Assembly (NCBI GenBank): GCA_024734495.1
Contig: JALMQS010000055.1
Location: 12,794,863-12,858,862 of the forward strand
Direction of reading: 5' to 3'
Origin: Forficula auricularia
Taxonomy: Eukaryota; Arthropoda; Insecta; Dermaptera; Forficulidae
DNA length: 64,000 nucleotides
In this document: positions 34,583 to 46,400 of the stretch, piece by piece
Layout of the letters: every line of letters starts with the position of its first letter
How positions within the stretch are numbered: the first letter of the stretch is position 1
The notes under the pieces: generated by a model
Databases searched by the model: none
What the model saw: the letters and a program-made list of their open reading frames with translations, nothing else
Told to the model about the DNA's origin: nothing
Program-made: the position numbers and the translations under genes

Positions 34583-35755
34583 CAGGGGTGTCCAACCTTT
34601 TGGCTTACACGGGCTACATTTGAAGAAAAAAATTGTCTCGGACCGCGGATAAAATATTATAATTCTATTGATATTTGTTATTCAAAAAAAGATATTTAAT
34701 AATGTAGAAATAAGAACTTTATTATTTTTTTAGCCCATAGTGAGATTCTAATTTTACTTTTCAGAAATTTTATATTTGAAAAAAGCTTCTCGTAAATGTA
34801 AAATGATATTATAAAAGTATTAGTATTTGTTTATATTTTTTCCATGCTAGATAATTAATATAAAATTATAATAAAGAGACAATATTCAATCTTTCTTTCA
34901 GATCGGTATCTAATTATTGTTCTAGAACATTCAATCAGAAAGTTCGCAAGTAGAAAATTAATTTCTAATGAAAATGGAGTCGAAAATAGACCAAAATGAT
35001 GATTATTTTTTCGGAAATCTTGAAATCTAGTTCCAGATGCAAAATTTAAAATTAGCACTTTTATTTTTCGAAAACTTCACAGTAGATTTTCAAATTTTTT
35101 ATTTTAGAGAAAAAAATTATCAGGCCAAATTGTTGTGTGTTTTCCAGTATCTACATATAAATCTCAATGTTTTAAGGAATTTTATGACTTGATATTGGGC
35201 CACGGGTTGGACAGTCGTGGTTTAAATCGAATGGGATTAAAGAAGGATATGAGGAATGATAATTTATTTTTTAAAAAGATCACGGAATAATAATCCCTGA
35301 CTATCCATTTCTATTGACATGTAAGAACGTGCTAAGATCTAAAAGACAAGTCCTGACAAGTTTTAGGACAGGAGAGAAATTATCAAATAATTGTGATTGT
35401 TCTAGAAAACCCCAATTGCTTGTCTCCTTATACTAGAATGATCACTTATAGACTTGATTAGTGTCTTATCATATAAATTACTGAAATAATAAATATTTTA
35501 GAAAATGAAAATATGAGAAGAAAAAGAATTTTTAATTATTCGAAACTTCATTATTTTTTTATCTTATATAGTTGAGCTTATAATTTTGCTTTTAGTGAAT
35601 TTTATTCTTGAAAATTCATAATTCGAAAAAGGGAATAACTATTTTTCTACATATATATCTCAATGTTTTAAGGAAGTTTATGATTTTATGTTGGGCCATA
35701 CTCAGTGCAGTTCTGGGCCGCATGCAGCCCTCGGGCCACGGGTTGGACAGCCCTG
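34583..35755. mobile_element. Non-autonomous hAT (Charlie-type ends)
   Basis: Ends CAGGGGTGTCCAACC and GGTTGGACAGCCCTG. The flanks ATGTAATT and ATGTAATC match in 7 of 8 bases. Inside, near 35130-35220, there is a second copy of the right terminus (GGGCCACGGGTTGGACAG), so the right ~110 bp is duplicated in the element. No transposase is seen. Confidence 0.8.
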
Positions 35756-35763
35756 ATGTAATC

Positions 35764-36645
35764 CAATACATCATGTGCTAATAGATACTCTGCCATAGCA
35801 TATATAATTTCTCTTGAGGTTGGACAAGGAAAGTAAGAATATTTTTCTTGTATCAGACCTCACTCTGCAGGTTGCTGACCCCTCCTCAATAAAAATACTT
35901 AGTATGCTTAGTATGGTCAAGTTCGAAATATCGAACTTAGATATAGGTTTTCACAACAATAGGTGCAAAGTCTCGGTGTTAAAGTACATATAAAAAAATA
36001 AAATCTAGCACCTCTTTAATTAGAAACAAATCGAACTCAATGTTCAAACAGTATGCGTTTGGAATTCATACAAGATTTATTTATTTTTTCATTTGTTATT
36101 TATTTATGATAACTATGCTATAAAGAATGTGTAAAATCTCTAAGTCATGATAGAGTTGTGCATACCTGAAAAGCAGACATCCTTGGAGATCAAATTCTTC
36201 GACTTGAACCAAAAGGCTAATTAATTATTTATTATACTTTTCTCCGAAATTTAAGGTCAATCCAGACTTTTAATTCTTGATCATTCTTGCATCTATATCA
36301 TTAAAAACAAGTTATAAATCCATTAAATTCATTCGTTATTAGCAAAAACTCCATTTTCAGATATTATTTTTTAATATTAAAATAATACACTAGATTATTT
36401 TTTTCATTATGAATTTTTTATATGTATTTCAACAGTTATGTCATCAAGAATAATTACAATGTATCTTAACATTGATAAATGTTATGTTATATCTTTTCAC
36501 AGATTTAAAATTCGAGTTATAATAACATATTCTATAGGGATAACTTCTCTCTCACGGGTCGATCATAATATGCAATTTTTGACTTATATTCTATGTATTA
36601 TCATTGTTATCACTGTCGGCAAACAGCAGTAATGTTGGTAGAAAT
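35764..36645. other. No gene seen
   Basis: AT-rich. The frame 36438-36632 shows no motif. Confidence 0.4.
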
Positions 36646-36650
36646 ATAAT

Positions 36651-36900
36651 ACATTCACCCATCTTTTCAGTTAATCATGATCATTCAACCAAATGACAAT
36701 GTAATACTGAGAGCAAGGCAGATATTTTACTGGCCCTTGATGAACCAAGATATTGAGAACTTGATTAAAAAGTGTACCCCACACCTGACACCATGTATAA
36801 TTTTTTAATTTATTAAATAATATTGGTCAATTTATGTTACAAGTATTACATTGTCATTTGGTTGAATGATCATGATTAACTGATAAGAAGTGTGAATGTA
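36651..36900 (+). pseudogene. Ty3/gypsy integrase fragment inside an inverted repeat
   Basis: Between inverted arms (36651-36708 and 36839-36900, sharing ATTCAACCAAATGACAATGT) a short frame reads LRARQIFYWPLMNQDIENLI then KKC. This fits the zinc-binding (H2C2) region before the catalytic core of Ty3/gypsy-type integrases (R..FYWP.M..DI...I..C). Only about 30 residues are left. How a coding scrap came to be flanked by inverted arms is unclear. Confidence 0.5.
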
Positions 36901-37825
36901 ATATACAGGGTGATTCACGGTCGATGGCACGTTAGGCGTTTGTGGAAAACGGAAAGCAGGATTTTTCTGAAAATTTAGCACCTTACATTTTCTTACCTGT
37001 TCTATCGATCTAAAATATTTTCAGCATTGCGACGTTTTGGCTTCTATCGAAAAGTTGTAACAACTTTATTTTTTAAATGGAACACCCCGTATATTAACAC
37101 GTATTTAGAACCGCCCTTTTATTAAAATACTTTTTTGTTAATATTGTCCTATACCTATCTCTACCGGTTTTTGAGATAAAAAATAATTTGTATTAAATAT
37201 GATGCAAAACATGGCCCTAATTAAACTTAAATAAATTAGTACCTCAATTCATGAAAAGTTGATATTTTGGTGGTAGTTTAGATAGACCCGAAGTATTTAA
37301 TTTACGCCGAGAAATCGACTCCATATTATATAGGGCGTCCTAAAATTACTATTATTTCGTTATTCATAAAAGGAGTCAAAAGTTCTTTTTTTCAAATGAG
37401 ACCCCCCATATATTACTCAATAAATTGAAAGACGAAGAAAAATGCTTTAAGACGATATATCACTGTCTCTATACCTAAAACATCAGGTTTTCTTAATAAA
37501 GGCGCTTTTTCGCGAAAAATTACATTTTAATGAATTAAAGTTTAACTGACCATGAAAATATCAAGCTTATAACAGTTTGTTGACTTTATAAGTAACTTAT
37601 AAACAGTTTATTGACGATGTTCAAAAAATCTCCCAAAATGACCAGAAATATTGATTATTCAAACGAGTTCTTATGAAATTATTTATTTTGTACTATATAT
37701 TATATTTGTACTATATACTTTTATTCGAACGTCGTTTGAATAATCAATATTTGCGATCATTTTCGTAGATTTTTTTGAACATCGTCAATAAACTATTTAT
37801 AAGTTACTTATAAATAGTCAACAAA

Positions 37826-38042
37826 AGTTATATTCTAATCTCCCAAGAGGAAACATGAAGAAAAAGACATTATATATTTTTCAAAATTTTCAATGTATAA
37901 ATCTTAATTTGTAACTAATTTGAAATATTTGTGATAGACTGATGATGAAGGCAATGCCTTCGAAACTATAGTCTCTAGAAATAATTAAAAAATTATTTTA
38001 TTTAAAAAACAGAAGACTCTCTCATTTTATTTTTAACTTAAA
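37826..38042 (+). mobile_element. 217-bp hammerhead-bearing insertion with ~10-bp TSD
   Basis: Flanked by AGTCAACAAA at 37816-37825 and 38043-38052. The uninterrupted left arm of the palindrome (near 37580-37600) shows the single-copy empty site. The insert carries a hammerhead at 37939-37973 followed by a tail with ACAGAAGACTCTCTCATTTT, the same tail order as the 7.7-kb element (CAGAAGACACACTC). Confidence 0.75.
37939..37973 (+). ncRNA. Hammerhead ribozyme motif, complete core
   Basis: CTGATGA, extra T, helix II GAAGGC, loop AAT, GCCTTC, then GAAACTATAGTC. All core residues and the GTC cleavage triplet are present. Six helix II pairs. Helix III is the minimal ACT/AGT. Flanks TGATAGA and TCTCTA allow two to three helix I pairs. 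Confidence 0.7.
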
Positions 38043-38729
38043 AGTCAACAAACTGTCATAAGCTTGATATTTTCATGGTCAGTTAAACTTAAATTCATTA
38101 AAATGTAATTTTTCACGAAAAAGCGGCTTCATTAAGAAAACCTGATGTTTTAGGTGTAGGGTCATGATATATCGTCTTAAAGCATTTTTTTTGTCTTTCA
38201 ATTTATTGAATAATATACGGGTGGTCTCATTTAAAAAAAAACGAACTTTTGACCCCTTTTATGAATACAGGAAATAATAGTAATTTTAGTACGCCCTGTA
38301 TAATATGGAGTAGATTTCTCGGCGTAAATTAAATACTTCGGGTCTGTCTAAACTACCACCAAAATATCAACTTTTCATGAATTGAGGGTACTAATTTATT
38401 TAAGTTTAATTAGGGCCATGTTTCGGACCATATTTAACACAAATTATTTTTTATCTCAAAAACCGATAGAGATAGGTATAGGACAATATTAACAAAAAAT
38501 TATTTTAATAAAATGCCGGTTCTAAAAACATGTTAATATATGGGGTGTTCCATTTAAAAAAATAAAGTTGCTACGACTTTTCAATGGAAGGCGAAACGTC
38601 ACAATGCTGAAAATATTTTAGATCAATAGAACAGGTAAGAAAATGTATTGTGCTAAATTTTCAGAAAAATCCTGCGTATCCGTTTTCTATAAAAGTCTAA
38701 CGTGCCATCGACCGTGAATCACCCTGTAT

Positions 38730-39240
38730 TGGTACTAACATTACTGCTGTTTGCCGACAGTCATACCAATGATAATACATTCGAGTCTCCTCTTCTTTTT
38801 TTCTTCATATTAAAATTGATTGCAATCAATCTACTAGGATTTATATCAGCAAAGGATTCCTGAAATTATAACTGTCTAAAAATTATTTTCAATTCACTAT
38901 TGAGAGCTAGAATATTGTAGTATAATTTGGTCATTACATGTCCAACATCAAATTTACTATATCGAAAGATTTTAAAATAAATTTTTTAAAATACTTTCAT
39001 ATAAATTGCCATCATCTCAGATTTTCTTACTAGCTTGACCTCTAGCTCTAATTTTTCTTCTAATTAGCATTTGAGAAGGAAAATAATGTTCAAAGTTTAT
39101 CATCCTGCAGATTGCAAAATGACTTAAGATTTCTTCACAAGCTATTAAATAATCTGATTGAATGGCCTGAAAAATCATTTTTAAACTCTGGGTGACGTGA
39201 TAAAAGGTGAGGTGTTCAAATATAATAAATTAAAAGTTTT
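38730..39240. other. No gene seen
   Basis: AT-rich spacer between two palindromic elements. Confidence 0.4.
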
Positions 39241-39754
39241 AAATATACTTAGGGGGCTCCTTATTTTGGATATTTTCGAATATTTACGCGGACAGGGGCT
39301 CATTTGGCTCGAAATAAATAAAAAAAATTCCCTAAGTTTCTATCTAAATTTTAACCTAGTGCTACATACCGATTAAATTTCCCATCTAATTAACATGGGG
39401 CTTTTGGCAGTGAACGATCAATTTTTTTATTTCGGACAAAGTAATAGTTCAAAAAATTTGAAACTCTGTAGACTTTATCCTTGTAATAGTAGCTATCCTT
39501 CAGAATTTTTACAGATTTTTAGCTATTACAATTTTGCGGGATAGCTACTATTATAAGGATAAAGTCTACAGAGTTTCAAATTTTTGAACCATTACTTTGG
39601 CAGGAATAAATAAACTGCAACGGATCGTTGCTAAACTTTATCCAAATTCATTTGAAATATTAATATGTTTGTTCCTTTATTATTAATCAGATATCACTTG
39701 CAATTTGTAGTTCATATTGAAATTAATTCAAAAATAATTCTCATTTAAGAGTCG

Positions 39755-41135
39755 AGGAATAACCATTCTACATTGGATTTTTGACGTTTCGGTTTTTATT
39801 GGTAACCATTGCTGAAGACATAGAGGAATCGACTTAAAATCAAAAATAGCCATCGATTCTCATCTAATACTTGAGGAATAACAATTCTACATTAGGCCCT
39901 TGACGTTTCGATTATTATTGGTAACCATTGCCGAAGACATGGAGGAAACGACCTAAAATCAAAAATAACGATCGATTCTTATCTAATACTAGAGGAATAA
40001 CCTTATTGAATTCCATTTTTGATGTTTTGACTATTAATGGAAACCTCTACTGAAAATGTAGAAGTAATCGATTTAAAATCAAAAAGACTAAATTTTTTAT
40101 GGCAAACAACTCAAGCTTGAGTTGTTTACCAAAAAGAATTTAGTCTTTTTGATTTTAAGTCGATTCTTCTACATTTTCAGTAGAGGTTTCCATTAATAGT
40201 CAAAACATCAAAAATGGAATTCAATAAGGTTATTCCTCTAGTATTAGATAAGAATCGATCGTTATTTTTGATTTTAAGTCGATTCCTCCATGTCTTCAGC
40301 AATGGTTACCAATAATAATCGAAACGTCAAAAACCTAATGTAGAATTGTTATTCCTCAAGTATTAGATGAGAATCAATCGCTATTTTTGATTTTAAGTCG
40401 ATTCCTCTATGTCTTCAGCAATGGTTACCAATAAAAACCGAAACGTCAAAAATCCAATATAGAATGATTATTCCTCAAGTACTAGATGAGAATCAATCGC
40501 TATTTTTGGTTTAAAGTTGATTTCTCTATGTCTTCAGGAATGGTTACTAATAAAAACCGAAACGTCAAAAATCCAATATAGAATGGATATTTCTCAAGTA
40601 TTAGATGAGAATCAATCGCTATTTTTTATTTTAAGTCGATTCCTCCATGTCTTCAGCAATGGTTACTAATAAAAACCGAAACGTCAAAAATCCAATATAG
40701 AATGATTATTCCTCAAGTACTAGATGAGAATCAATCGCTATTTTTGGTTTAAAGTCGATTTCTCTATGTCTTCAGCAATGGTTACTAATAAAAACCGAAA
40801 CGTCAAAAATCCAATATAGAATGATTATTCCTCAAGTACTAGATGAGAATCAATCGCTATTTTTGGTTTAAAGTCGATTTCTCTATGTCTTCAACAATGG
40901 TTACTAATAAAAACCGAAACGTCAAAAATCCAATATAGAATGATTATTCCTCAAGAACTAGATGAGAATCAATCGCTATTTTTGGTTTAAAATCGATTTC
41001 TCTATGTCTTCAGCAATGGTTACTAATAAAAACCGAAACGTCAAAAATCCAATATAGAATGATTATTCCTCAAGTACTAGATGAGAATCAATCGCTATTT
41101 TTGGTTTAAAATCGATTTCTCTGTCTTCAGCAAAG
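39755..41135. repeat. 119-bp tandem array with inversion centre at ~40112
   Basis: The ATTCCTCAAG landmark recurs at 40351, 40470, ~40589, 40708, 40827, 40946 and 41065, giving a constant 119-bp period. Each unit contains TTTCGGTTTTTATTGG-type sequence, that is CCGAAACGTC on the other strand preceded by a GGTT/AACC stem. Units near the inversion centre are diverged variants, distal units nearly identical. Confidence 0.8.
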
Positions 41136-41857
41136 GTAACGGATAAGAAAACAACGCAGTTGCTATGGTTACTCATAAAAATTCCTCCCAAATTTTTAGC
41201 ATTTCACAGAGAGAAGCCTATCCATTCTTACTTAAGTTAGGTTAAATGAGCTATATTAAAACGATCAAATGAATAAATTTAAAATTTTTTTAAAAGTACT
41301 ATCTTACTTTAGAGTAAAGTACTTTAAAATATAATTTTACTAAAAACTTTATTTAACCTTTTTTGTGGTCCCCAAGGTACTTAATTAGGATATTAAATTT
41401 CATCAAAATTGGTTAAGTCATTTTCAAAATATTTAGAAAAAATAAAAAAGTACCGAAATAAAGTACTAATGTTTGTGGGCCGATATGTACCAAAAACTAA
41501 TCAGCGCTTCATTTTGTTAAACTAATGGTAGGTTTTCAATTTCATTTCAATCGGTGCAACGGTGTGGAAAAATCGTGGGCCAAAAAAGCGATAACATCCA
41601 TCCATACATACATCCATCCATACGCACGCACTAAATGAAAAAATCGCCCTTTTTGGCCTCTCGACGAGACCCCATGTAATTTTTGACAAAACCGTCACGT
41701 GTTAAAATTCAACCTATATGAATACTACAATTTGTGACTTTAATTGAGTCCATGGGTTCCGTAGTCTTTACCTGAGGACCCTTTGAAGCCACGCTTGCCC
41801 CGAGAGCGATTGCAATACTTTACCCATGCTTTGCATTGGATAAAGTAAAAATTTAGA
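41136..41857 (-). mobile_element. Hairpin-ended body with ATCC microsatellite
   Basis: Minus orientation. It begins at 41857 with TTTTTACTTTATCCAATGCA and the terminal hairpin CCAATGCAAAGCATGG, and has a GGGGTCTCGTCGAGAGGCC block, the (GTATGGAT)n microsatellite and ATCGGCCCACAAACATTAGT. It runs into the array at TTGCTGAAGACAGAGAAATC. The second copy is at 62077-62815. Confidence 0.65.
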
Positions 41858-42015
41858 TATGGAACTTAACCGCTGTGTAGCACTAGGTTAAAATTGAGAT
41901 AGAGACTTGAAAATTGGGGGTTATTATTTTATTTATTTAGAGCCATATGAGCTCCTGTCAGCGTAAATATTCGAAAATATCCAAAATAAGGAGCACTCTA
42001 ATATTCATTGGCACT

Positions 42016-42743
42016 TTTTACTTTACCATACAGGGTATGGTCAAGTATTGTAATCGTGCATGAAAAAAGTGTTTTTTCCTTCTTTTTTTCGAAATATCTC
42101 AAAAACGTCTGAAACTATTTTGATTAAAAAAATTGAGCGAAACTATGGCATTTCGCTCTACAAAAAAGCCCTAAAAAGTGAACATTGAAAAAATTATAAT
42201 TTTCGAGATAATAATTGTTTTGTCAAAATGTCTGTTAGTTAGTTAGTCTCTGTTAGCCTGTTAGTCTGTGCGTTACCAAATTTTTGTGGACGAGCTAGCT
42301 CAAAAACTAGTGTCAATATCGAAACCAAATTTCACACGTACTTTTGGTCCATTGAGATTAAGAGGGGATTAGACTTTGGTGCACATCGACCCAAAATTAA
42401 TGGGGTGGAGGGGGTTAAAAATTAAAAATCTAGGCCATTTGAATAAACTCAACCAAATTTTGTATACATAATCAGCGGGACCACAGAAGTCTAAAAATGC
42501 AAAAACTAACCGCCCGAAAGCTGTGTAGGGTCAAAAAATGAAAATATAGGCCCTTGTACCAAACTCAACCAAATTTTGTAACATAGTCAGTGGGACCCCA
42601 GAGTCTAAAAATGCAAAAACTAACCCCCCCCCCACACCCCTACATGATTATAAATAATTTTATTAAATATTAAATATAAGTAAGGGGCCAGGTTGTATGG
42701 TAAACTCAAGTGGATGACCACATCAGAACACGCAGCTTATTTT
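42016..42743 (+). mobile_element. TTTTTACTTTACC family, full copy
   Basis: Starts TTTTTACTTTACCATACAGG, with terminal hairpin, GAGCGAAACTATGGCATTTC, microsatellite around 42230-42265, ATCGACCCAAAATTAATGG and two AACTCAACCAAATTTTGTA units. Ends near CAGCTTATTTTTAA. ~728 bp. Confidence 0.75.
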
Positions 42744-42960
42744 TAATGCATTCGAATGTAAGAAGGACCAGGAAGATACAGTCCCCATGGATCTCGAAAG
42801 ACATTATTATACCAAAGAGAAGGAGAAATTGATCAAACGAAGAGTCGAGACATAGGTATCTGTGCACCCGGGTCTTGAAGTCTTGAAGGTTAAAAATGTC
42901 GGGAAATACTAGAATTAATTTATTGATTATTATTACTCGATATGCCCTGAAGCCTACATT
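42744..42960 (-). pseudogene. 3' end of jockey-like LINE
   Basis: Minus strand: VFPDIFNLQDFKTRVHRYLC, the extreme C-terminus of the jockey-like reverse transcriptase ORF (compare IFPSTYDLQTFKTRVHRHLR at 11.1 kb). A 3' UTR with GAGATCCATGGGGACTG and a CATTAAAAATAAG end follows. Confidence 0.7.
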
Positions 42961-42974
42961 GCAGGCAGAATTCA

Positions 42975-43300
42975 TTGATAAATAAAAAAAAAATGAGTTT
43001 ATTTATATTTTCTGCATGTCTGAAAGGGAGAGTGTCGTATCTCAAGGAAATTTATCAAGACCTGTATGCTACCGGAAAAAGCTATGACATATTCAAAGGG
43101 CATGCCGGATCAAGAGAGGAAAGGGAAATTGGATCGAGAATTCTAAAGAAAGAAATTCTTTTGGCAGGGGGATCAAGTCGAGAAACGCCAGTGAGAGTAT
43201 TGGAAAGAAAAGGGGGGTCGGGGAGGATTCCGTCCTCTGCTCCGCGATGTTCCGCGCCTAGTGAAAGTACCCCACCGACTCGCACCTGGATCACTTTTGA
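42975..43300. other. GC-richer promoter-proximal region of gene 2
   Basis: An open frame runs from 42975 through the TATA box of gene 2 to 43367. It has no recognised domain, and it overlaps a convincing promoter, so I treat it as upstream regulatory DNA with a chance frame. An unknown small exon cannot be excluded. Confidence 0.35.
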
Positions 43301-43306
43301 CCACTC

Positions 43307-43349
43307 TATAAAAACAGAACTTCCTTTTATTTTGATACATTTTTCATTT
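43307..43349 (+). promoter_or_regulatory. Core promoter of gene 2
   Basis: TATAAAA at 43307-43313 and an initiator-like TCATTT at 43344-43349 (spacing 37-39 bases). The predicted 5' UTR is about 65 bases and leads to the GCCATGG start context at 43409-43415. Confidence 0.6.
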
Positions 43350-43411
43350 CGGCTCCGAAGAAGTTAGTGCCTTACGGTTTCGACCGTCACCTTCTGTTTA
43401 CACGAGAAGCC

Positions 43412-46400
43412 ATGGAATTTAAGGTACGTTCAATCCGAACCAACGACTGAAATTTCTTCCGATTCTACTATAGCTACTTTGACTTATAGGTTTTATAAAT
43501 ATTGCATCTTTGGGAAATACCATTCAACATCAATATCAAAAAATTAAACTTAATTGGAAAGATATACCATGAGATATATAAGTATTTACATTTAAAAATT
43601 TTGGGTTTTCGAATATCTAAGGGATTTCGATAATAAATAACATTTGGTCAGAATTTTAGGATTTCACCTTTATTGTGTAAAACTTGTTAATTTTTAGTAG
43701 TAATGATCTGGAAAATATTTTTATAATATGATCATTGATCACCTATGCGAAATTAGGCAATAAAATAAAATTTTCCAGTTTAAATATTCTGAATAAAGTA
43801 ATATATTAGATATCATATTGAAAATAAACAAATACCTATACAAATAATATTAATATTATTTTTTGAAACTTCAATTTTTAATGGTTTTAACCTTCAATTT
43901 CCGAGGCCAATTATTATAAAAAAAAAAAAACTTTATTTCACTTCAAAAAACTTCAAGAACTTTTTGCCACGTGGACCGATTTTGATGATTCTTTTTTTAT
44001 TGGAAAGAGGGTACCTTAGGGGGGGTCCCATATTAATTTGGACAATTTATGATCTGATCATATGACGAAATAACGTAAATCTCCAATTGTTATGTGCAAA
44101 TAATTGAAATTTTAATAAATAAAATCTTTTTATAAAAAAAAAAAATCAATCTTAAAACTTTCATTTAAACCCACAAACGTCTCGGGAGAATTTCTCTATT
44201 TATGAATTGAATTTTATTATCATTTTCTGATTCATTCGCCTGACGCTTTCTCTTACGAGATCCATTCAAATTATTATCTTAAGTCACTATTAATAACATC
44301 ACTAAAAAGAGAAAAATAAAATAAATTTTTATGAAAAAATAAAACCGACTTCAAAAAATAAAATGCAACAAAAAAATAGTCAATAAGAAGTCAAAAATAA
44401 AATAAAATGCACTAAAAGGTATAAAATAATTATCTAATTTAGTTACTACTAAACGACGAAATATTTACATGAAATCACTTTTTGAAGTCGGTGCTAAACA
44501 AACTATATAAGCGAGCTTACCTGCTAAACGTACTAAGTAAGATCCGTCGAGTACGATGCATAAAAATATATTTTTGGCACCGACTTCAAAAAGTGATTTC
44601 ATGTTAATATTTCGTCGTTTAGTTGTAACTAAATTAGATAATTATTTTATACCTTTTAGTGCATTTTATTTGATTTTTGAGTTCTTATTATTTTATTTGT
44701 TTCATTTAATTTTTTGAAGTCGCTTTTATTTTTTTTTCATAATCAATGAGTAAATAACACTAATATTTATAATAGAGTTAAAGGAGACAATAAAAGATTG
44801 TTTATTCTTCTGGTGGAAAAATAAATTTTTTAATTTATTTATTTTTCCAGCATAAGACACACTCTTTTATTGTCTCCTTTAATTGATAAAAATTCTGCTA
44901 CTCTCGGCAAAAAGAAACTTTCATTTTATAATATAGTTTATAAGTCGAAATTGAATTTCCTTATTTCAATCCATAGAAGTCCTAGAATCTTATTATAATA
45001 ATCGTCATAAAAGTCTATGTATTACTCCAAATCATACCTAAAAAACCGAATTTTATTATTATTTAAATTCATTTCATAAATTATATTTTTATTAGAGTGA
45101 AAATGAAAGCAAACCATTTGAAAATATATTCTCAAATAAATAAAATTTAATTTTGTATATTTATTTTCATGAAACAGATCTCTTACAGCCGACATATTTA
45201 TTTATTTTTTAATAATAATACGAGAAAAGAGTTACACCATGAAAATGCAACTCCGAAAATCACACTTGATGTAGGAGTTGTCAGCAGAGATTAGTACATG
45301 GCTTATAGATATTTTGATCTATTTTTGTTTTCTAAATAACTTTAAAAAAATTCTTATATTGAAAATTTTTCAAATAAAATATTTCCCTGTTTAGTGGCGA
45401 TTACCTAAAGCAATTTCCAATCACTTAGTGATAATAGAAAAGCCAATAGGGGCATCCCATCTTCAATTTACGTATTCTTAAAAATTGTACTTCTCTAATT
45501 CTCTCGATAAAACATATTTTTAATTTTACGTTTGTTATTGATTGATATTTGCCTTAAAATCAAATACAGGAGCACTAGGAATTTTCATTCAATTTTCTAA
45601 TTTCATCATAGGTAATCTAACTAATTAGTTTTGGTCTTTTAAAATTTACAAATTTTTTCAAGAATTTATATATTTTTCTCCCTTTTATTTATTATGAAAA
45701 TAAATGCACATCTTGTTACTAAAAAAGTGAAATAAATTATTCAATAGTTCTACAGGATATAATAACATTATTATATATCTCTTCATTTGTTGGCTAATGG
45801 AAATAAAATGTATTTATTCGTAGTTCTTAATGATTGACTTTATCCGATGATATAGAATCATAAAGTGAATTAAACTAAGTGATTATTTGACATTGATTAA
45901 ATTATGTTATATTCTTTCAGTCGAATTTTAAGAAAATAGTATATTAGCGAAGTTAATTTTGAAATTCATGTGAAAGAATAAGAGTTTCATGATAAATTAA
46001 ACATCTTTGTATACGTTTCAAGGTTCAGTGAATCCAAATGAGTGAGTTTTAGAGAATTTGTGTGTGTTTGTAAACAAAGTACTGCCTAGACCAGTGGTTC
46101 TTAACCTTTTATTAGTCGCGGCCCCCTTAAAATCCGAAAGTATATTCGCGGCCCCCTTAAAATACTAAAATACACATTTTCGCGGCCAGTACCACCCCCC
46201 CTCCCCATTACTCTTATATACTCGTACAAAAAAAAAAAAAAAAAAAACTCTCAAATGTAACAATAATTCATAAATAAATAAAAAAGCAGAACTTAACATA
46301 ACATTTTTATATGTATATTTTTTAACGTTTTTTAATGAACAAAAAAATGCTTTATCAGATTGTCAGTAATTACATATTTCTTGAAAAATAAATATATTTG

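Larger units (their letters stand above)
36906..38727. mobile_element. 1.8-kb foldback palindrome
   Basis: Terminal TACAGGGTGATTCACGGTCG and its complement bound arms of ~690 bp (left) and ~900 bp (right). The left arm 36906-37600 pairs with 37790-38727, the spacer lying at 37620-37770. The right arm is longer only because of a 217-bp insertion (37826-38042). The element encodes nothing. Flanking sequence near both ends includes CAGTAATGTTGGTA / TACTAACATTACTGCTG, so an outer inverted layer is also present. Confidence 0.75.
39245..42000. mobile_element. Compound element: outer inverted repeats, 119-bp array, hairpin-ended body
   Basis: Outer inverted repeats (39245-39375 and 41868-42000) share GATATTTTCGAATATTTACG. 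Inside lie, in order: a small foldback (39433-39601, GTAGACTTTATCCTTG arms), array units in plus orientation (39755-40105), the palindrome centre ACTCAAGCTTGAGTTG (~40112), array units in the opposite orientation (40125-41135), and a ~700-bp body (41136-41857) ending in a hairpin next to TAAAGTAAAAA. No protein is encoded. Confidence 0.7.

Noticed and set aside
39755..41135. Active hammerhead in every 119-bp unit
   Set aside because: CCGAAACGTC and a GGTT/AACC stem are present, but the CTGANGA strand reads TCAGCAA; at best decayed.
42975..43367. 130-codon open frame upstream of gene 2
   Set aside because: It runs through the gene 2 TATA box and 5' UTR and shows no recognised domain; regulatory DNA with a chance frame is more likely.
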